A stretch of DNA of 64,000 nucleotides from Pontibacter lucknowensis (GCF_900156415.1 NZ_FTNM01000002.1:620001-684000); one strand, 5' to 3'; counted from the first letter of the stretch, positions 51,739 through 60,882 are shown. Notes: generated by a model from the sequence alone, not told the origin. Translations and numbers: made by a program.

Positions 51739-53217
51739 ATGAAACGGTCACATTTACCAAAAGCAATACGGCTGGCCATGGTGGGCATTTTCTGCCTCGG
51801 CATCGCCTCATCTTGTGGCACCAAGACCACAAATGCCGAAATACTCAACTCCCTGAATGAAACGGCTGCTCCTGGCGAGATGCCCGTGATCGAAGCAGAA
51901 CTTACGGATGCCCCGCTTGTACCGGCTCCTATTACCCGTAAGCACCCTGCCAAAGTAGTGGTGCGCCTGGAGGTAACTGAAGTCGTGAAGAAACTGGCCG
52001 ATGGCGTGGACTATACCTTCTGGACCTTCGGTGGTTCAGTGCCAGGCAAGTTTATCCGTGTTCGTCAGAACGACGAGGTGGAGTTTCACCTCATGAACCA
52101 CCCCGACAGCAAGAACCCACACAATATTGACCTGCACGCCGTAACAGGCCCGGGCGGTGGTGCAGCTGCTACCTTCACAGCTCCCGGACAGGAAACAGTA
52201 TTCAACTTCAAAGCCCTGAACCCTGGCCTGTATGTATACCACTGCGCGACAGCACCTGTAGGTATGCACATCGCCAATGGCATGTATGGCCTGATCATGG
52301 TGGAGCCCGAAGAAGGCATGGAGCCGGTTGATAAGGAGTACTATGTGATGCAGGGCGACTTCTACACCAAAGGAGCCTTCGGAGCACCTGGCCTGCAGCC
52401 CTTCGATATGGAGAAGGCCCTGGACGAGAAACCGTCTTACGTGGTGTTTAACGGCTCCGTTGGTTCTATGACGGGTGATAATGCCATCACAGCCAAAGTA
52501 GGTGATAAAGTTCGCCTGTTTGTAGGCAACGGCGGACCTAACCTGGTGTCTTCCTTCCACGTGATCGGTGAGATCTTCGACACGGTATACCCTGAGGGTG
52601 GCACCAACCTGAACAAAAACGTGCAGACAACTTTAGTACCTGCCGGTGGCTCAGCCATCACAGAGTTTAAGGTGGACGTACCAGGCAACTATGTACTCGT
52701 TGACCACTCTATCTTCAGAACCTTCAACAAAGGTGCGCTTGGTATGCTGAAAGTAGAAGGACCGGATAACCTGGCCATCTTCTCAGGTCAAACCGAACAA
52801 AAGATATACTTGCCAGAGGGCTCTACCGTGCAGGAAATGCCGAAGACAAATACACCGAAAGCAGCCTTTGCCTCAAACAAAGAGATGCGCATGGAGCTTG
52901 GCAAAACCCTTTACGCCCAGAACTGCCAGGCCTGCCACCAAGCAGAAGGCCAGGGCATCAAAGGCGCCTTCCCTCCGCTTGCCAAGTCTGACTACCTCAA
53001 TGCTGACGTGGATCGCTCTATCGGAGTGGTGGCACACGGTCTGGAAGGCCAGATCAAAGTGAACGGTGAGGTATACAACAGCACTATGCCCAAACTGAAG
53101 CTGTCAGACGAAGAAATCGCCAACGTGATGACCTTTGTGATGAACAACTGGGGCAACAAGGGTGGTGAGATCACGCCAGAACAAGTGAAGAAGGCCAAAG
53201 CCAATTACAAGCACTAA
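51739..53217 (+). CDS. nirK: copper-containing nitrite reductase with C-terminal cytochrome c domain
   Basis: This enzyme of 492 residues reduces nitrite to nitric oxide in the periplasm. It is lipid-anchored (lipobox ASSC) and has two cupredoxin domains. Type 1 and type 2 copper ligands are visible in [30 protein letters not shown] (His168, Cys169, and the following His and Met), [13 protein letters not shown] and [15 protein letters not shown] cytochrome c domain with CQACH at 396-400 is fused at the C-terminus and could be the direct electron donor. ATG 51739 starts the signal peptide. It leads nirK-nirV-sco under the tandem promoter at 51643. Confidence 0.95.
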   Translation: MKRSHLPKAIRLAMVGIFCLGIASSCGTKTTNAEILNSLNETAAPGEMPVIEAELTDAPLVPAPITRKHPAKVVVRLEVTEVVKKLADGVDYTFWTFGGSVPGKFIRVRQNDEVEFHLMNHPDSKNPHNIDLHAVTGPGGGAAATFTAPGQETVFNFKALNPGLYVYHCATAPVGMHIANGMYGLIMVEPEEGMEPVDKEYYVMQGDFYTKGAFGAPGLQPFDMEKALDEKPSYVVFNGSVGSMTGDNAITAKVGDKVRLFVGNGGPNLVSSFHVIGEIFDTVYPEGGTNLNKNVQTTLVPAGGSAITEFKVDVPGNYVLVDHSIFRTFNKGALGMLKVEGPDNLAIFSGQTEQKIYLPEGSTVQEMPKTNTPKAAFASNKEMRMELGKTLYAQNCQACHQAEGQGIKGAFPPLAKSDYLNADVDRSIGVVAHGLEGQIKVNGEVYNSTMPKLKLSDEEIANVMTFVMNNWGNKGGEITPEQVKKAKANYKH

Positions 53218-53236
53218 TTATTAACGCTTTTCAATC

Positions 53237-54040
53237 ATGCGACGACTTCTGACAATTCTGCTGATGCTCGGAGCCTGTAGTATAGCACAAGCACAAAAGG
53301 GCACTCCTGCTAACATGGTTCATGTGAAGGGAGGCACTTTTGTGCCGCTTTACGGCAGCAACAACCAGTCGGTATCAGTACAGGACTTTATCATGGATAA
53401 ATACCCGGTTACAAATGCCCAATATGAAGCATTTGTAGCGGAATACCCAAAGTGGAAGAAGTCGGAAGTAAAAGCACTGTTTGCAGATGCCGGCTACCTG
53501 AAGCATTGGAGCTCTGACCTTGGAGTGGGTACAAACTCCGACAAACTAAAAGACAGCCCCGTGATCAACGTGTCGTGGTTTGCCGCAAAGGCCTACTGCG
53601 AGTGCCAGGGCAAGCGCCTGCCAACCGTTAATGAATGGGAGTTTGCCGCTTTGGCCAGCGAAACGAAGAAGGACGCCTCCAGCGAGCCCAGCTTTTACCA
53701 GCGCAGTCTCGACTGGTACAGCCAGCCTAACCCGAAGTACCTGCCCCCTGTGCAGAACGCCTTCAAAAACTATTATGGGCTGTACGGCATGATCGGTCTG
53801 GTGTGGGAATGGACCTCAGATTTCAACTCAGCCCTGATTGTGGGTGAGTCCAGACAAAACGCCAGCCTGGACAGGCAGCTATTCTGCGGAGCCGGTTCGA
53901 CCGGAGCGAGTGATGTGAAAAATTACGTGGCCTTTATGCGCTACGCCTTCCGCTCCAGCCTCAAGGCCAACTATACCGTGGCGAACCTTGGCTTCCGATG
54001 CGTGCAGGATGTACCAGCTAAAACCACAGCAAAAAAATAA
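53237..54040 (+). CDS. nirV: NirV-like formylglycine-generating enzyme family protein
   Basis: This exported protein of 267 residues has a signal peptide (MRRLLTILLMLGACSIAQAQ) followed by an FGE/SUMF1-type domain. The domain has MVHVKGGTFVPLYGSN, DKYPVTNAQYEAFV, PVINVSWFAAKAYCECQGKRLPTVNEWEFAA, GLVWEWTSDFN and NLGFRCVQD. NirV, of this family, is often encoded directly behind nirK, as here (19-bp gap), but its biochemical role is unsettled. Assignment rests on family plus position. Confidence 0.87.
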   Translation: MRRLLTILLMLGACSIAQAQKGTPANMVHVKGGTFVPLYGSNNQSVSVQDFIMDKYPVTNAQYEAFVAEYPKWKKSEVKALFADAGYLKHWSSDLGVGTNSDKLKDSPVINVSWFAAKAYCECQGKRLPTVNEWEFAALASETKKDASSEPSFYQRSLDWYSQPNPKYLPPVQNAFKNYYGLYGMIGLVWEWTSDFNSALIVGESRQNASLDRQLFCGAGSTGASDVKNYVAFMRYAFRSSLKANYTVANLGFRCVQDVPAKTTAKK

Positions 54041-54041
54041 C

Positions 54042-54710
54042 ATGATCATTATGAAACGCTATACCTTATACCTGTTCACGTTGATCGCTGTAGGCTTCAC
54101 AGCCTGCCAGCAGGAAATAGCGCATGAAGACGACAGCTGCTGCGCCAAACCAGTCGCTGCTAACGAACTTCCGGATGGCACTGGCACACTCGGTATACCT
54201 ACTGCGGGGCTGACAGATATGTCGCTTTACCAGCTGGAATCCGATTGGCAAAACCAGCATGGCCAGGAGCTACAGCTGCAGGAACTACAAGGTAAAGTGC
54301 AGCTGGTGGCCATGATCTATACCCATTGCAGCTACGCCTGCCCGCGCATCATCGCGGACCTGAAGCGCATCGAGATGGGACTGGAACAGTACAAGCGGGA
54401 AGACATAGGCATCGTTCTCGTAACGATGGACCCAGCTCGCGACACACCGGAGCGTCTGTTGCAATTTGCGAAGTCCAATAACCTGGACCCCACACGCTGG
54501 ACATTGCTCACCAGCGAGCAGGACAATATACGGGAACTCGCAGCTTTGCTGAACATGAAGTACAAGACAGAGCTGGATGGCGAGATCTCCCACTCCAACA
54601 TCATCACGGTACTTAGCGAAACCGGAGAGATCATCCACCAGGCCGAAGGGCTCGGTGTTGAACCAGATGAAACCGTCAACGCCATCAAAGGTCTGCTGCA
54701 GAAAATTTAA
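54042..54710 (+). CDS. SCO1/SenC family copper chaperone lipoprotein
   Basis: This is a periplasmic lipoprotein (lipobox FTAC) of 222 residues with a thioredoxin-like SCO domain. The copper-binding Cys pair is in THCSYACPRI and the distal His is in ISHSNIITVLSETG. SCO proteins deliver copper to, or reduce thiols of, cupro-enzymes; next to nirK it may serve NirK maturation. A Cys pair just after the anchor (DDSCCAKP) may add metal binding. ATG 54042 or 54051 are both possible; the earlier ORF start at 53988 overlaps nirV and is rejected. It is the last gene of the unit. Confidence 0.88.
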   Translation: MIIMKRYTLYLFTLIAVGFTACQQEIAHEDDSCCAKPVAANELPDGTGTLGIPTAGLTDMSLYQLESDWQNQHGQELQLQELQGKVQLVAMIYTHCSYACPRIIADLKRIEMGLEQYKREDIGIVLVTMDPARDTPERLLQFAKSNNLDPTRWTLLTSEQDNIRELAALLNMKYKTELDGEISHSNIITVLSETGEIIHQAEGLGVEPDETVNAIKGLLQKI

Positions 54711-54729
54711 GTTATAGGTTTTAAAGTAA

Positions 54730-54771
54730 AATCCCTGGACGATGCACCCGCATGTAGTCCAGGGATTTTTT
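54730..54771 (+). terminator. terminator of the nirK-nirV-sco unit
   Basis: AATCCCTGGAC pairs perfectly with GTCCAGGGATT, with an inner ATGC/GCAT stem, followed by T6. Confidence 0.93.
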
Positions 54772-54850
54772 GTTTGCAAATGTAATGTGCAGATTGCACG
54801 GAATGATGAGATCTTCTTGCCATCTGATGCCGTCATCCTAAGCACTTAGC

Positions 54851-54931
54851 TGTCATTTCGACCCTAGGGAGAAATCTGAACTTAACCATTGCTCTAAATG
54901 ATCCAGATCTCTCCTATCGTCGAGAGGACAG
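54851..54931 (-). repeat. REP-like palindromic intergenic repeat, copy 2
   Basis: Reverse-strand copy of the element at 42406-42504. Its ends TGTCATTTCGACC and its inner GAGAAATCTGA recur inverted as CGTCGAGAGGACAG and TCCAGATCTCTC, so it can form a long imperfect hairpin. It lies between the sco terminator and the convergent SDR gene. Confidence 0.8.
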
Positions 54932-54954
54932 TGTGAATTAATCACTCAATCCTA

Positions 54955-55827
54955 TCACCCCTTCCCTCGCATCTGCTTCTCCATGGCATCCCACATTTCC
55001 TGCGGAATCTGGTCGAAGGAGTTGAATTCACCGGCACCGTAGAGCCACTCACCTCCGTCAATGGTTACGACTTCGCCGTTCACAAAGGCAGCGTAGTCTG
55101 ACACCAGGTAGGCGGCCAGGTTTGCCAGTTCCTGGTGCTCCCCGAAACGGCCGACAGGTATACGCTTCACCGGGTCGAGTTTATCAGCCAATTGTTTCGG
55201 GAATAGTCTGGTCCAGGCGCCTTCGGTTGGGAAAGGACCGGGAGCGATGGCGTTGGAACGGATGCCGTACTTGGCCCACTCAGAAGCCAGCGAGCGTGTC
55301 ATAGCCAACACGCCAGCTTTGGCACAGGCAGATGGCACGACATAGCCTGAACCTGTCCAGGCGTAGGTGGTCACGATGTTGAGGATGGTTCCCTCCTGCT
55401 TCTGCTCGATCCAGTGCTTGCCGAGTGCCAGTGTGCAATTGTAACTGCCCTTGAGCACAATGTCGGTGATCACATCAAAAGCCTTGTGGCTGAGGCGCTC
55501 CGTCGGACTCACAAAATTGCCCGCTGCGTTATTAACAAGCACATCTACCCTGCCGAATTTATCGAGCGTGGCCTGTAGCATAGCTTCAATCTCGTTGTAT
55601 TTGCGCACGTCACAGGCGATTGGCAGTACTTGTCCGCCGGTTTCCTGCATCAGCTCTTCGGCGGCTTTATCAAGCACATCCTGTTTGCGGCTACAGATAA
55701 CGGCGTTGGCTCCGAGCTCCAGGAAATATTTAGTCATGGAGCGGCCAAGGCCTGTGCCGCCTCCGGTAATCACAATGGTTTTCCCTTTCAGGGCGCCTTC
55801 TTTCAGCATAGGTTCTGCCTTCATCAT
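54955..55827 (-). CDS. SDR family oxidoreductase, 2,4-dienoyl-CoA reductase-like
   Basis: This 290-residue SDR has cofactor motif TGGGTGLG, CDVRKYNEIEAML and NNAAGNFVSPTERLS, a signature of 2,4-dienoyl-CoA reductases. The active site reads ACAKAG, so the usual Tyr of YxxxK is replaced and only the Lys is kept, as in dienoyl-CoA reductases. SNAIAPGPFPTEGAW and VVTIDGGEWL follow. Probable role: an auxiliary step in beta-oxidation of unsaturated fatty acids. It is a single gene. Met2 is an equal start. Confidence 0.88.
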   Translation of the reverse strand: MMKAEPMLKEGALKGKTIVITGGGTGLGRSMTKYFLELGANAVICSRKQDVLDKAAEELMQETGGQVLPIACDVRKYNEIEAMLQATLDKFGRVDVLVNNAAGNFVSPTERLSHKAFDVITDIVLKGSYNCTLALGKHWIEQKQEGTILNIVTTYAWTGSGYVVPSACAKAGVLAMTRSLASEWAKYGIRSNAIAPGPFPTEGAWTRLFPKQLADKLDPVKRIPVGRFGEHQELANLAAYLVSDYAAFVNGEVVTIDGGEWLYGAGEFNSFDQIPQEMWDAMEKQMRGKG

Positions 55828-55948
55828 TTTATTTTGTTTGTTTTAAAAAGAGCTAACGTATAATTGTCAGTGCTGACTATCTAAAGATAAGAACCTCCAA
55901 CGACAATCAGAGTAAAAGAAGCATTCTTTTGCTGAAGCATTTAAAACT

Positions 55949-56353
55949 ATGGATCTAAAACAAATTGAAACCGAACTGAAAGAGGCTACCGACGGATTGC
56001 TTATGATAAGCGAAACAGATGCCCCTTTTGAATTTTACCAGGCCGAAAATTTTAAAGGCGAAACACTCGATGAAGAGACGGTGCTCAAACTCGCGGCCAT
56101 GCCAGCTGACTATCCATTTGAGGAACTGGAGTTGGGTTACTTTTTCAGGAACATGACACACGCCAGACCCGATGCTGGTGAAGAAGGGATGCAGCAGGCC
56201 AAACGCTTTCAGCACCTGGAAAAAAAACTGCACGAGCTCCTGCAGGATGTTAAGGTATACCGTGTCGGTGAAACTCAGAAACTGGTGCTCATACTAGGCC
56301 GAACACCAAACGGTGAAATTGCAGGCCTTAAAACCATGGTGGTCGAAACATGA
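55949..56353 (+). CDS. nuclease A inhibitor (NuiA) family protein
   Basis: This 134-residue acidic cytoplasmic protein matches NuiA over its length: LKEATDGLLMISETDAPFEFY, an acidic middle with TRHARPDAGEE-like loop (HARPDAGEE), and LHELLQDVKVYRVGETQKLVLILGRTPNGEIAGLKTMVVET at the end. NuiA of cyanobacteria binds and blocks a DNA/RNA non-specific endonuclease. No such nuclease is encoded in the window, so the partner here is unknown. A terminator follows directly. Confidence 0.87.
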   Translation: MDLKQIETELKEATDGLLMISETDAPFEFYQAENFKGETLDEETVLKLAAMPADYPFEELELGYFFRNMTHARPDAGEEGMQQAKRFQHLEKKLHELLQDVKVYRVGETQKLVLILGRTPNGEIAGLKTMVVET

Positions 56354-56364
56354 TGTAAAAAAGG

Positions 56365-56395
56365 ATCCCCGGCTGCTTTAGGCGGGGATTTTTTT
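56365..56395 (+). terminator. terminator of the NuiA-family gene
   Basis: ATCCCCG pairs with CGGGGAT around an 11-nt loop, followed by T7. Confidence 0.88.
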
Positions 56396-56441
56396 AACTT
56401 AACTCGAAGGCTATACCTTCTGAAGTAGTAACAATGTCGTG

Positions 56442-57896
56442 TTAAAAGTGATCTAAAATGAGCTTGTTTGCCGCAATGATGCCGCTCAAGCAGACACCCA
56501 CTATCCCCTGCCCCGGGTAAACTGAGTCACCGCAGGTATAGGCGCCTTTGTGATCGAGTCGGGCGTCTTTCATCTGCCAGGGTTTTATATCGCGGTACTG
56601 AGGGTAACCGCCCACCATGCCATAGGCCCTTTGCGTCCAGAAGATCCAGGCACCGGGCGTTGCCGAGTCCAAGTGCAGAATATCTGCTCGCTTTAGCAGG
56701 CCTAAACCCTCCATCCTCTTGATGATCGACTCTTCCAATTGTCTTTTGTCTTGAATGCGAAGCGCCGCCGGGTCAGGTACGTGTGTACTGATCGCTACCA
56801 CTCGTTCTCCCTGCATTGCTCTTTCACTGTCGGCTGGATGGCTGTAACTTACAAAAAAGCTGCTGCTACCGATTAGTGGTAAGCCTCCGGGCACATGTAC
56901 CTGGTGGTGTAGCACAGGTATAGCTGGTGCCTGACGAAGGACCAGCGCCATCGTAAAGGCGCCGTTTAGCTTCGCGGAAGGCAGCAGGTGGGGCTGCAAC
57001 TTTTGTCTCACCTGATCATTCTGAAAAAGCTGATAGGTATCGTTTAGCGGTATACCACTGATCACGAAACGCGACTGGTAGCTACCTGCCAGGCAATTTA
57101 CTACATAGCCATTCGGTAAACTGGTAATCGTATGGACGTTACGCCGGTATAGGATCGCACTCCCCTTGCTGTGCAGGTAGCGCTCAAGCGCCCGGGCCAG
57201 TCCGATCATGCCTCCCTTTACATAATAGTTGTCAAACAAGGTATAGCACAAGGCGGTCGCACCGAAAAGCTCGTTCACTTCCCCCAGGTGGTTCTGCGCC
57301 GTGATCAATAATTGCTCGTTTACAAAATCTTTGAACAACTTATTGTCTAGCAGCCCATACCTGGCGAGTAAGTCTTCCATTGTTCTGAAAGCACCAGGCA
57401 ACAAAGACAGTTGGTGCGGACGAACATTCCCCAATGCCTGCCACAGGTCTTTGACACTGGAGAATGGAAAGGATTTTTGCTCCAGAGAAGTACGCCATAC
57501 CTTCTGGCTGATTTGAAAACAGCGCTCCCAAAATGCACGCTGCCCTTTAGGTCCAAATACACGCTCGGCTTCTTTGATCCAGTCATCGAGCTCGGCGTAT
57601 CGCGTCAGTAGCTGTCCATCCGGCAGGTGCACCTGCATGGGGATGTCAAGCTTTAGAAGCGGGAGCTCGATACCCGTCACATCCAGGAGATAGCGCAGGG
57701 GCATGTGCTCGTCCAATCCAACTAGTGTCGTGGCACCCGTCTCAAACCAGTACCCTTTTCGTTTATAAGAAGAAGCGCAGCCTCCCGGGTATTTGGCTTG
57801 TTCCAGCACCGCTACTTTTAGCCCCCTTTGAGCGAGCAGGGCAGCCGCTGTGAGTGAACCAAAACCAGAACCGATCAGGATGACGTCGTACTGCAT
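56442..57896 (-). CDS. FAD-dependent phytoene desaturase/carotenoid isomerase-like oxidoreductase
   Basis: This 484-residue flavoprotein is of the CrtI/CrtISO group. The N-terminal dinucleotide motif is GSGFGSLTAAALLAQRGLKVAVLEQ, then PGGCASSYKRKGYWFETGATTLVG. GTC-type blocks in the middle (NDTYQLFQ, FVISGIPLN) and a C-terminal FAD block AYTCGDSVYPGQGIVGVCLSGIIAA are present. It is likely a carotenoid isomerase, saturase or related enzyme, but no other carotenoid genes are near, so the substrate is open. It diverges from the SDR gene at 57978. Confidence 0.85.
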   Translation of the reverse strand: MQYDVILIGSGFGSLTAAALLAQRGLKVAVLEQAKYPGGCASSYKRKGYWFETGATTLVGLDEHMPLRYLLDVTGIELPLLKLDIPMQVHLPDGQLLTRYAELDDWIKEAERVFGPKGQRAFWERCFQISQKVWRTSLEQKSFPFSSVKDLWQALGNVRPHQLSLLPGAFRTMEDLLARYGLLDNKLFKDFVNEQLLITAQNHLGEVNELFGATALCYTLFDNYYVKGGMIGLARALERYLHSKGSAILYRRNVHTITSLPNGYVVNCLAGSYQSRFVISGIPLNDTYQLFQNDQVRQKLQPHLLPSAKLNGAFTMALVLRQAPAIPVLHHQVHVPGGLPLIGSSSFFVSYSHPADSERAMQGERVVAISTHVPDPAALRIQDKRQLEESIIKRMEGLGLLKRADILHLDSATPGAWIFWTQRAYGMVGGYPQYRDIKPWQMKDARLDHKGAYTCGDSVYPGQGIVGVCLSGIIAANKLILDHF

Positions 57897-57915
57897 GAAT
57901 GTATAATATTAGGCT

Positions 57916-57923
57916 TACCTTTG
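57916..57923 (+). promoter_or_regulatory. -7 promoter element of the SDR-like gene
   Basis: TACCTTTG, a perfect TAnnTTTG, lies 54 nt upstream of ATG 57978, in the 81-bp divergent spacer. Confidence 0.55.
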
Positions 57924-57977
57924 TCGCAAACGATAACACGTGAGCTTACGGAATGTTACTTCCAAAACACTAAAGCG

Positions 57978-58805
57978 ATGCAAAAGAAAGTTGACATAAG
58001 CGTTATGGGCTGCGGCTGGCTCGGCCTTCCATTGGCTGAAAGACTGGTACGGTCCGGACTGCGCGTTAATGGCTCTACTACCTCTGAAGATAAGCTGGAC
58101 ATCCTCCGTGAAGCTGATATAAACCCCTATCTGATCAATCTCACCGCTCCTGCTCTGAACGAAGAAGTTCTGAATGATTTTTTGAAGACAGATGTGTTGG
58201 TGCTGAACATTCCACCCAAACTTCGCGCTGATGGTGGCGAGAGTTACCTGCATCAGATGACTGTGCTGAAGAAAGCGCTCCTGCAGTCGCCTGTCGGCCG
58301 GATACTTTTCGTGTCTTCTACCTCGGTATACCCAGAGCTCAACCGCATCGTGACCGAAGAAGACACCAGCTTTACCGATGAACTGGACCCTGATAATACG
58401 CTCTTGCGTGTGGAGAGAATGTTCCGGGACAGTGAACACTGGGTTTGCACCGTGGTACGCTTTGGAGGGCTTGTTGGGGGTAGCAGGCAGCCGGGACGCT
58501 TCATGGCCGGCAAAAGTGACTTGCCAAATGGCGATGCCCCTGTTAACATGATTCATCTGGAAGACTGCCTCAACATTTTAGAGCGCATCATTGCTCAGAA
58601 GAAATGGGGCCAGATATACAACGCCTGCGCCGATGAGCACCCGTGCCGACGCGACTTTTATGTAGCGGCTACCAAAGCTATCGGCCTGGAAGCTCCTACC
58701 TTTCTGAACATGGAAGAAACCAGTTTTAAACTGATAAGCAGCCAGAAACTGAAAGATGACCTGGCCTACGTCTTCTCCCATCCCGATCCCATGGCTTTCT
58801 TTTAG
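57978..58805 (+). CDS. NAD(P)-dependent epimerase-like SDR (YeeZ-like)
   Basis: This 275-residue extended-SDR-like protein has cofactor motif GCGWLGLPLAERLV, VLVLNIPPKLR, LFVSSTSVYPE, VVRFGGLVGGSRQPGRFMAG and NMIHLEDCLNILERII. It resembles YeeZ-type proteins of unknown substrate. The usual YxxxK is not evident, which is common in this branch. ATG 57978 was chosen because the frame from 57921 would start inside the promoter element. Confidence 0.83.
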   Translation: MQKKVDISVMGCGWLGLPLAERLVRSGLRVNGSTTSEDKLDILREADINPYLINLTAPALNEEVLNDFLKTDVLVLNIPPKLRADGGESYLHQMTVLKKALLQSPVGRILFVSSTSVYPELNRIVTEEDTSFTDELDPDNTLLRVERMFRDSEHWVCTVVRFGGLVGGSRQPGRFMAGKSDLPNGDAPVNMIHLEDCLNILERIIAQKKWGQIYNACADEHPCRRDFYVAATKAIGLEAPTFLNMEETSFKLISSQKLKDDLAYVFSHPDPMAFF

Positions 58806-58813
58806 TATCTTTG
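58806..58813 (+). promoter_or_regulatory. -7 promoter element of the HI0933-family gene
   Basis: TATCTTTG, a perfect TAnnTTTG, begins right at the end of the preceding gene and lies 76 nt before ATG 58890. Confidence 0.55.
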
Positions 58814-58889
58814 TAGAAGAATTGCTGATTGTTTTTTATCCACTCAGAGCAAACAATCAACAACTACCAATTAACAATTAAACATCTTC

Positions 58890-60119
58890 ATGAAGATAAT
58901 AGTCATAGGTGGCGGTGCGGCCGGATACTTTGGGGCAATCGCCTGTGCGCAGGCTAATCCGAAAGCACAGGTTACTATCCTGGAGAAAAGCAACAAGCTG
59001 TTGTCTAAAGTGAGGGTTTCGGGTGGCGGACGCTGCAATGTGACACATCACTGTTTTACACCTTCTGTCTTTGCGCAACATTATCCTCGCGGCGCCAAAC
59101 AGCTGAAGGAAGCATTCAAGACCTTTGGGGCAGCGGAAACAGTAGCGTGGTTTGAGAGCCGTGGCGTGAAGTTGAAAGCTGAGGCTGATGGCCGCATGTT
59201 TCCGATCACCGATAATTCTGAGACGATCATTGACTGTCTGCAACGCGAAGCCTCCAAAGCTGGTGTAGAGGTCAAAACAGGTGTGGCTGTGGAGCGCATT
59301 GTACCTCAGCCTGACAAAGGAGGCTATACCTTATACCTGAGTAATAACCACGAACTGTATGCTGATCGGGTATTAGTTAGCTCGGGCGGTAATCCCAAAA
59401 GTCAGGGCTATGATTGGTTGCGCATGCTGGGTCATTCCATCCAGGAACCTGTCCCTTCCCTGTTTACGTTCAATGTGCCGGGATCGCCGCTCAAAGAGCT
59501 ACAAGGTGTATCTGTTCCTCAGGCCAGGGTGCGTATAGCCGGTCAGAAGCTCGAGTACGAAGGTCCTTTACTGATCACGCATTGGGGATATAGCGGGCCG
59601 GCAGTGCTGAAACTTTCCGCCTGGGGTGCCCGACTGTTTCATGGTATGAACTACCGCTTCACCGCCCTGGTGAGTTGGGTGCACGATCAAACGGAAGAAA
59701 GCCTGCGGGAGCAGTTGCAACAATTCAGGAAGGCACATCCAAAAAAAGTAGTGATTACTAACCCGCTATTCGGTCTGCCGCAACGACTGTGGAAGGCACT
59801 CACAGGTATAGCAGGTATCAATGACGAAGTGAGGTGGGCTGAACTTCCTGCTAAACACACAAACAAACTTTTAGAAGCACTGCTGAGAATGCCTGTTGAG
59901 GTGGACGGTAAAACGACTTTTAAGGAAGAGTTCGTGACCTGTGGCGGTATAGACTTGAGTCAGGTCAACATGAAAACGATGGAAAGCCGCCTGCATCCGG
60001 GTTTACACTTTGCCGGAGAAGTACTTGACATTGATGGTATTACGGGTGGATTCAACTTTCAGGCTGCCTGGACCACAGGCTACCTGGCGGGCAGGACCAT
60101 GGCCGCTTCCATATCCTAG
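58890..60119 (+). CDS. HI0933/BaiN family NAD(P)/FAD-dependent oxidoreductase
   Basis: This 409-residue flavoprotein of the HI0933 family starts with VIGGGAAGYFGAIACAQ, followed by LEKSNKLLSKVRVSGGGRCNVTH, GRMFPITDNSETIIDCL and VLVSSGGNPKSQGYDWL. It ends with TCGGIDLSQVNMKTMES and LHFAGEVLDIDGITGGFNFQAAWTTGYLAG. All family blocks are present. The physiological substrate is unknown. Confidence 0.92.
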   Translation: MKIIVIGGGAAGYFGAIACAQANPKAQVTILEKSNKLLSKVRVSGGGRCNVTHHCFTPSVFAQHYPRGAKQLKEAFKTFGAAETVAWFESRGVKLKAEADGRMFPITDNSETIIDCLQREASKAGVEVKTGVAVERIVPQPDKGGYTLYLSNNHELYADRVLVSSGGNPKSQGYDWLRMLGHSIQEPVPSLFTFNVPGSPLKELQGVSVPQARVRIAGQKLEYEGPLLITHWGYSGPAVLKLSAWGARLFHGMNYRFTALVSWVHDQTEESLREQLQQFRKAHPKKVVITNPLFGLPQRLWKALTGIAGINDEVRWAELPAKHTNKLLEALLRMPVEVDGKTTFKEEFVTCGGIDLSQVNMKTMESRLHPGLHFAGEVLDIDGITGGFNFQAAWTTGYLAGRTMAASIS

Positions 60120-60199
60120 CATAGCGATATATCCATTTTGGAAACAAAAAATTAGGGAATGCAGTACATCAGCATACAAAACCTAATAAAAATATCACT

Positions 60200-60643
60200 A
60201 TGGAAATTAATAAAGAAGTTTACTCAACCGTACACCATCTCATCGAAAGATGCAAAGACGGTGTAAAGGGCTATAAAACTGCTGCCGAAGACGTAGAGGA
60301 TCAGGACCTGAAAGAACTGTTCCGCAAGTACGCCGTGCAGCGCGACAGCATGATCACAGAACTACAGGATCAACTGCACAAAATGGGCAAGACAGACGAC
60401 GAGTCCAGCTCTATCGAAGGTACCCTGCATCGTGCCTGGATCGATATTAAAGCGGCCCTCTCTTCAAAAGACAGAAAGCGTATACTGGAGGAGTGCGAGC
60501 GTGGTGAAGACTATGCTGTGAAAGCATACGAAGAAGCCATGGAGAAGAACCTGCCAGGTGAGTTGAAGCCAATCGTGGCGCAGCAGTACCAGGATGTGAA
60601 AAACGCACATGATCATATTCGCTCGCTGCGTGACAGCGCCTGA
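60200..60643 (+). CDS. PA2169 family four-helix-bundle protein (DUF2383)
   Basis: This 147-residue ferritin-like helical protein matches DUF2383/PA2169: LIERCKDGVKGYKTAAEDVEDQDLKELFRKYA, QRDSMITELQDQLHKMG, GTLHRAWIDIKAALSSKDRKRILEECERGEDYAVKAYEEAME, and QQYQDVKNAHDHIRSLRD. It is probably a stress-related protein; no enzymatic role is known. It is a single gene with its own terminator. Confidence 0.9.
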   Translation: MEINKEVYSTVHHLIERCKDGVKGYKTAAEDVEDQDLKELFRKYAVQRDSMITELQDQLHKMGKTDDESSSIEGTLHRAWIDIKAALSSKDRKRILEECERGEDYAVKAYEEAMEKNLPGELKPIVAQQYQDVKNAHDHIRSLRDSA

Positions 60644-60667
60644 TCTTTCACATGAAGATAAAAAACA

Positions 60668-60696
60668 GAAAGGAGCTGCTATAGCTCCTTTTTTTT
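60668..60696 (+). terminator. terminator of the DUF2383 gene
   Basis: AAAGGAGCT pairs with AGCTCCTTT around a 5-nt loop, followed by a T run. Confidence 0.92.
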
Positions 60697-60739
60697 GTGC
60701 CCTCCGCTTAGGCTGAAGGTATATACTGGTATAAAAGTA

Positions 60740-60772
60740 ATAAGCCTGACATCCGTCTGATGTCAGGCTTAT
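60740..60772. repeat. perfect 14-bp hairpin without U-run
   Basis: ATAAGCCTGACATC and GATGTCAGGCTTAT enclose the 5-nt loop CGTCT. There is no T run on either side. It may be the second hairpin of a tandem terminator or an RNA 3' end. Confidence 0.8.
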
Positions 60773-60882
60773 CAGTTCTAACTGCGTAAAACAGTAGAAT
60801 AATCTTCCAACCTTTTTATGATACCTTCTTTAACGGAAGGTTAAAGCCAAGGTTACGGATTAAGAAAAAATAATCACAAAAC

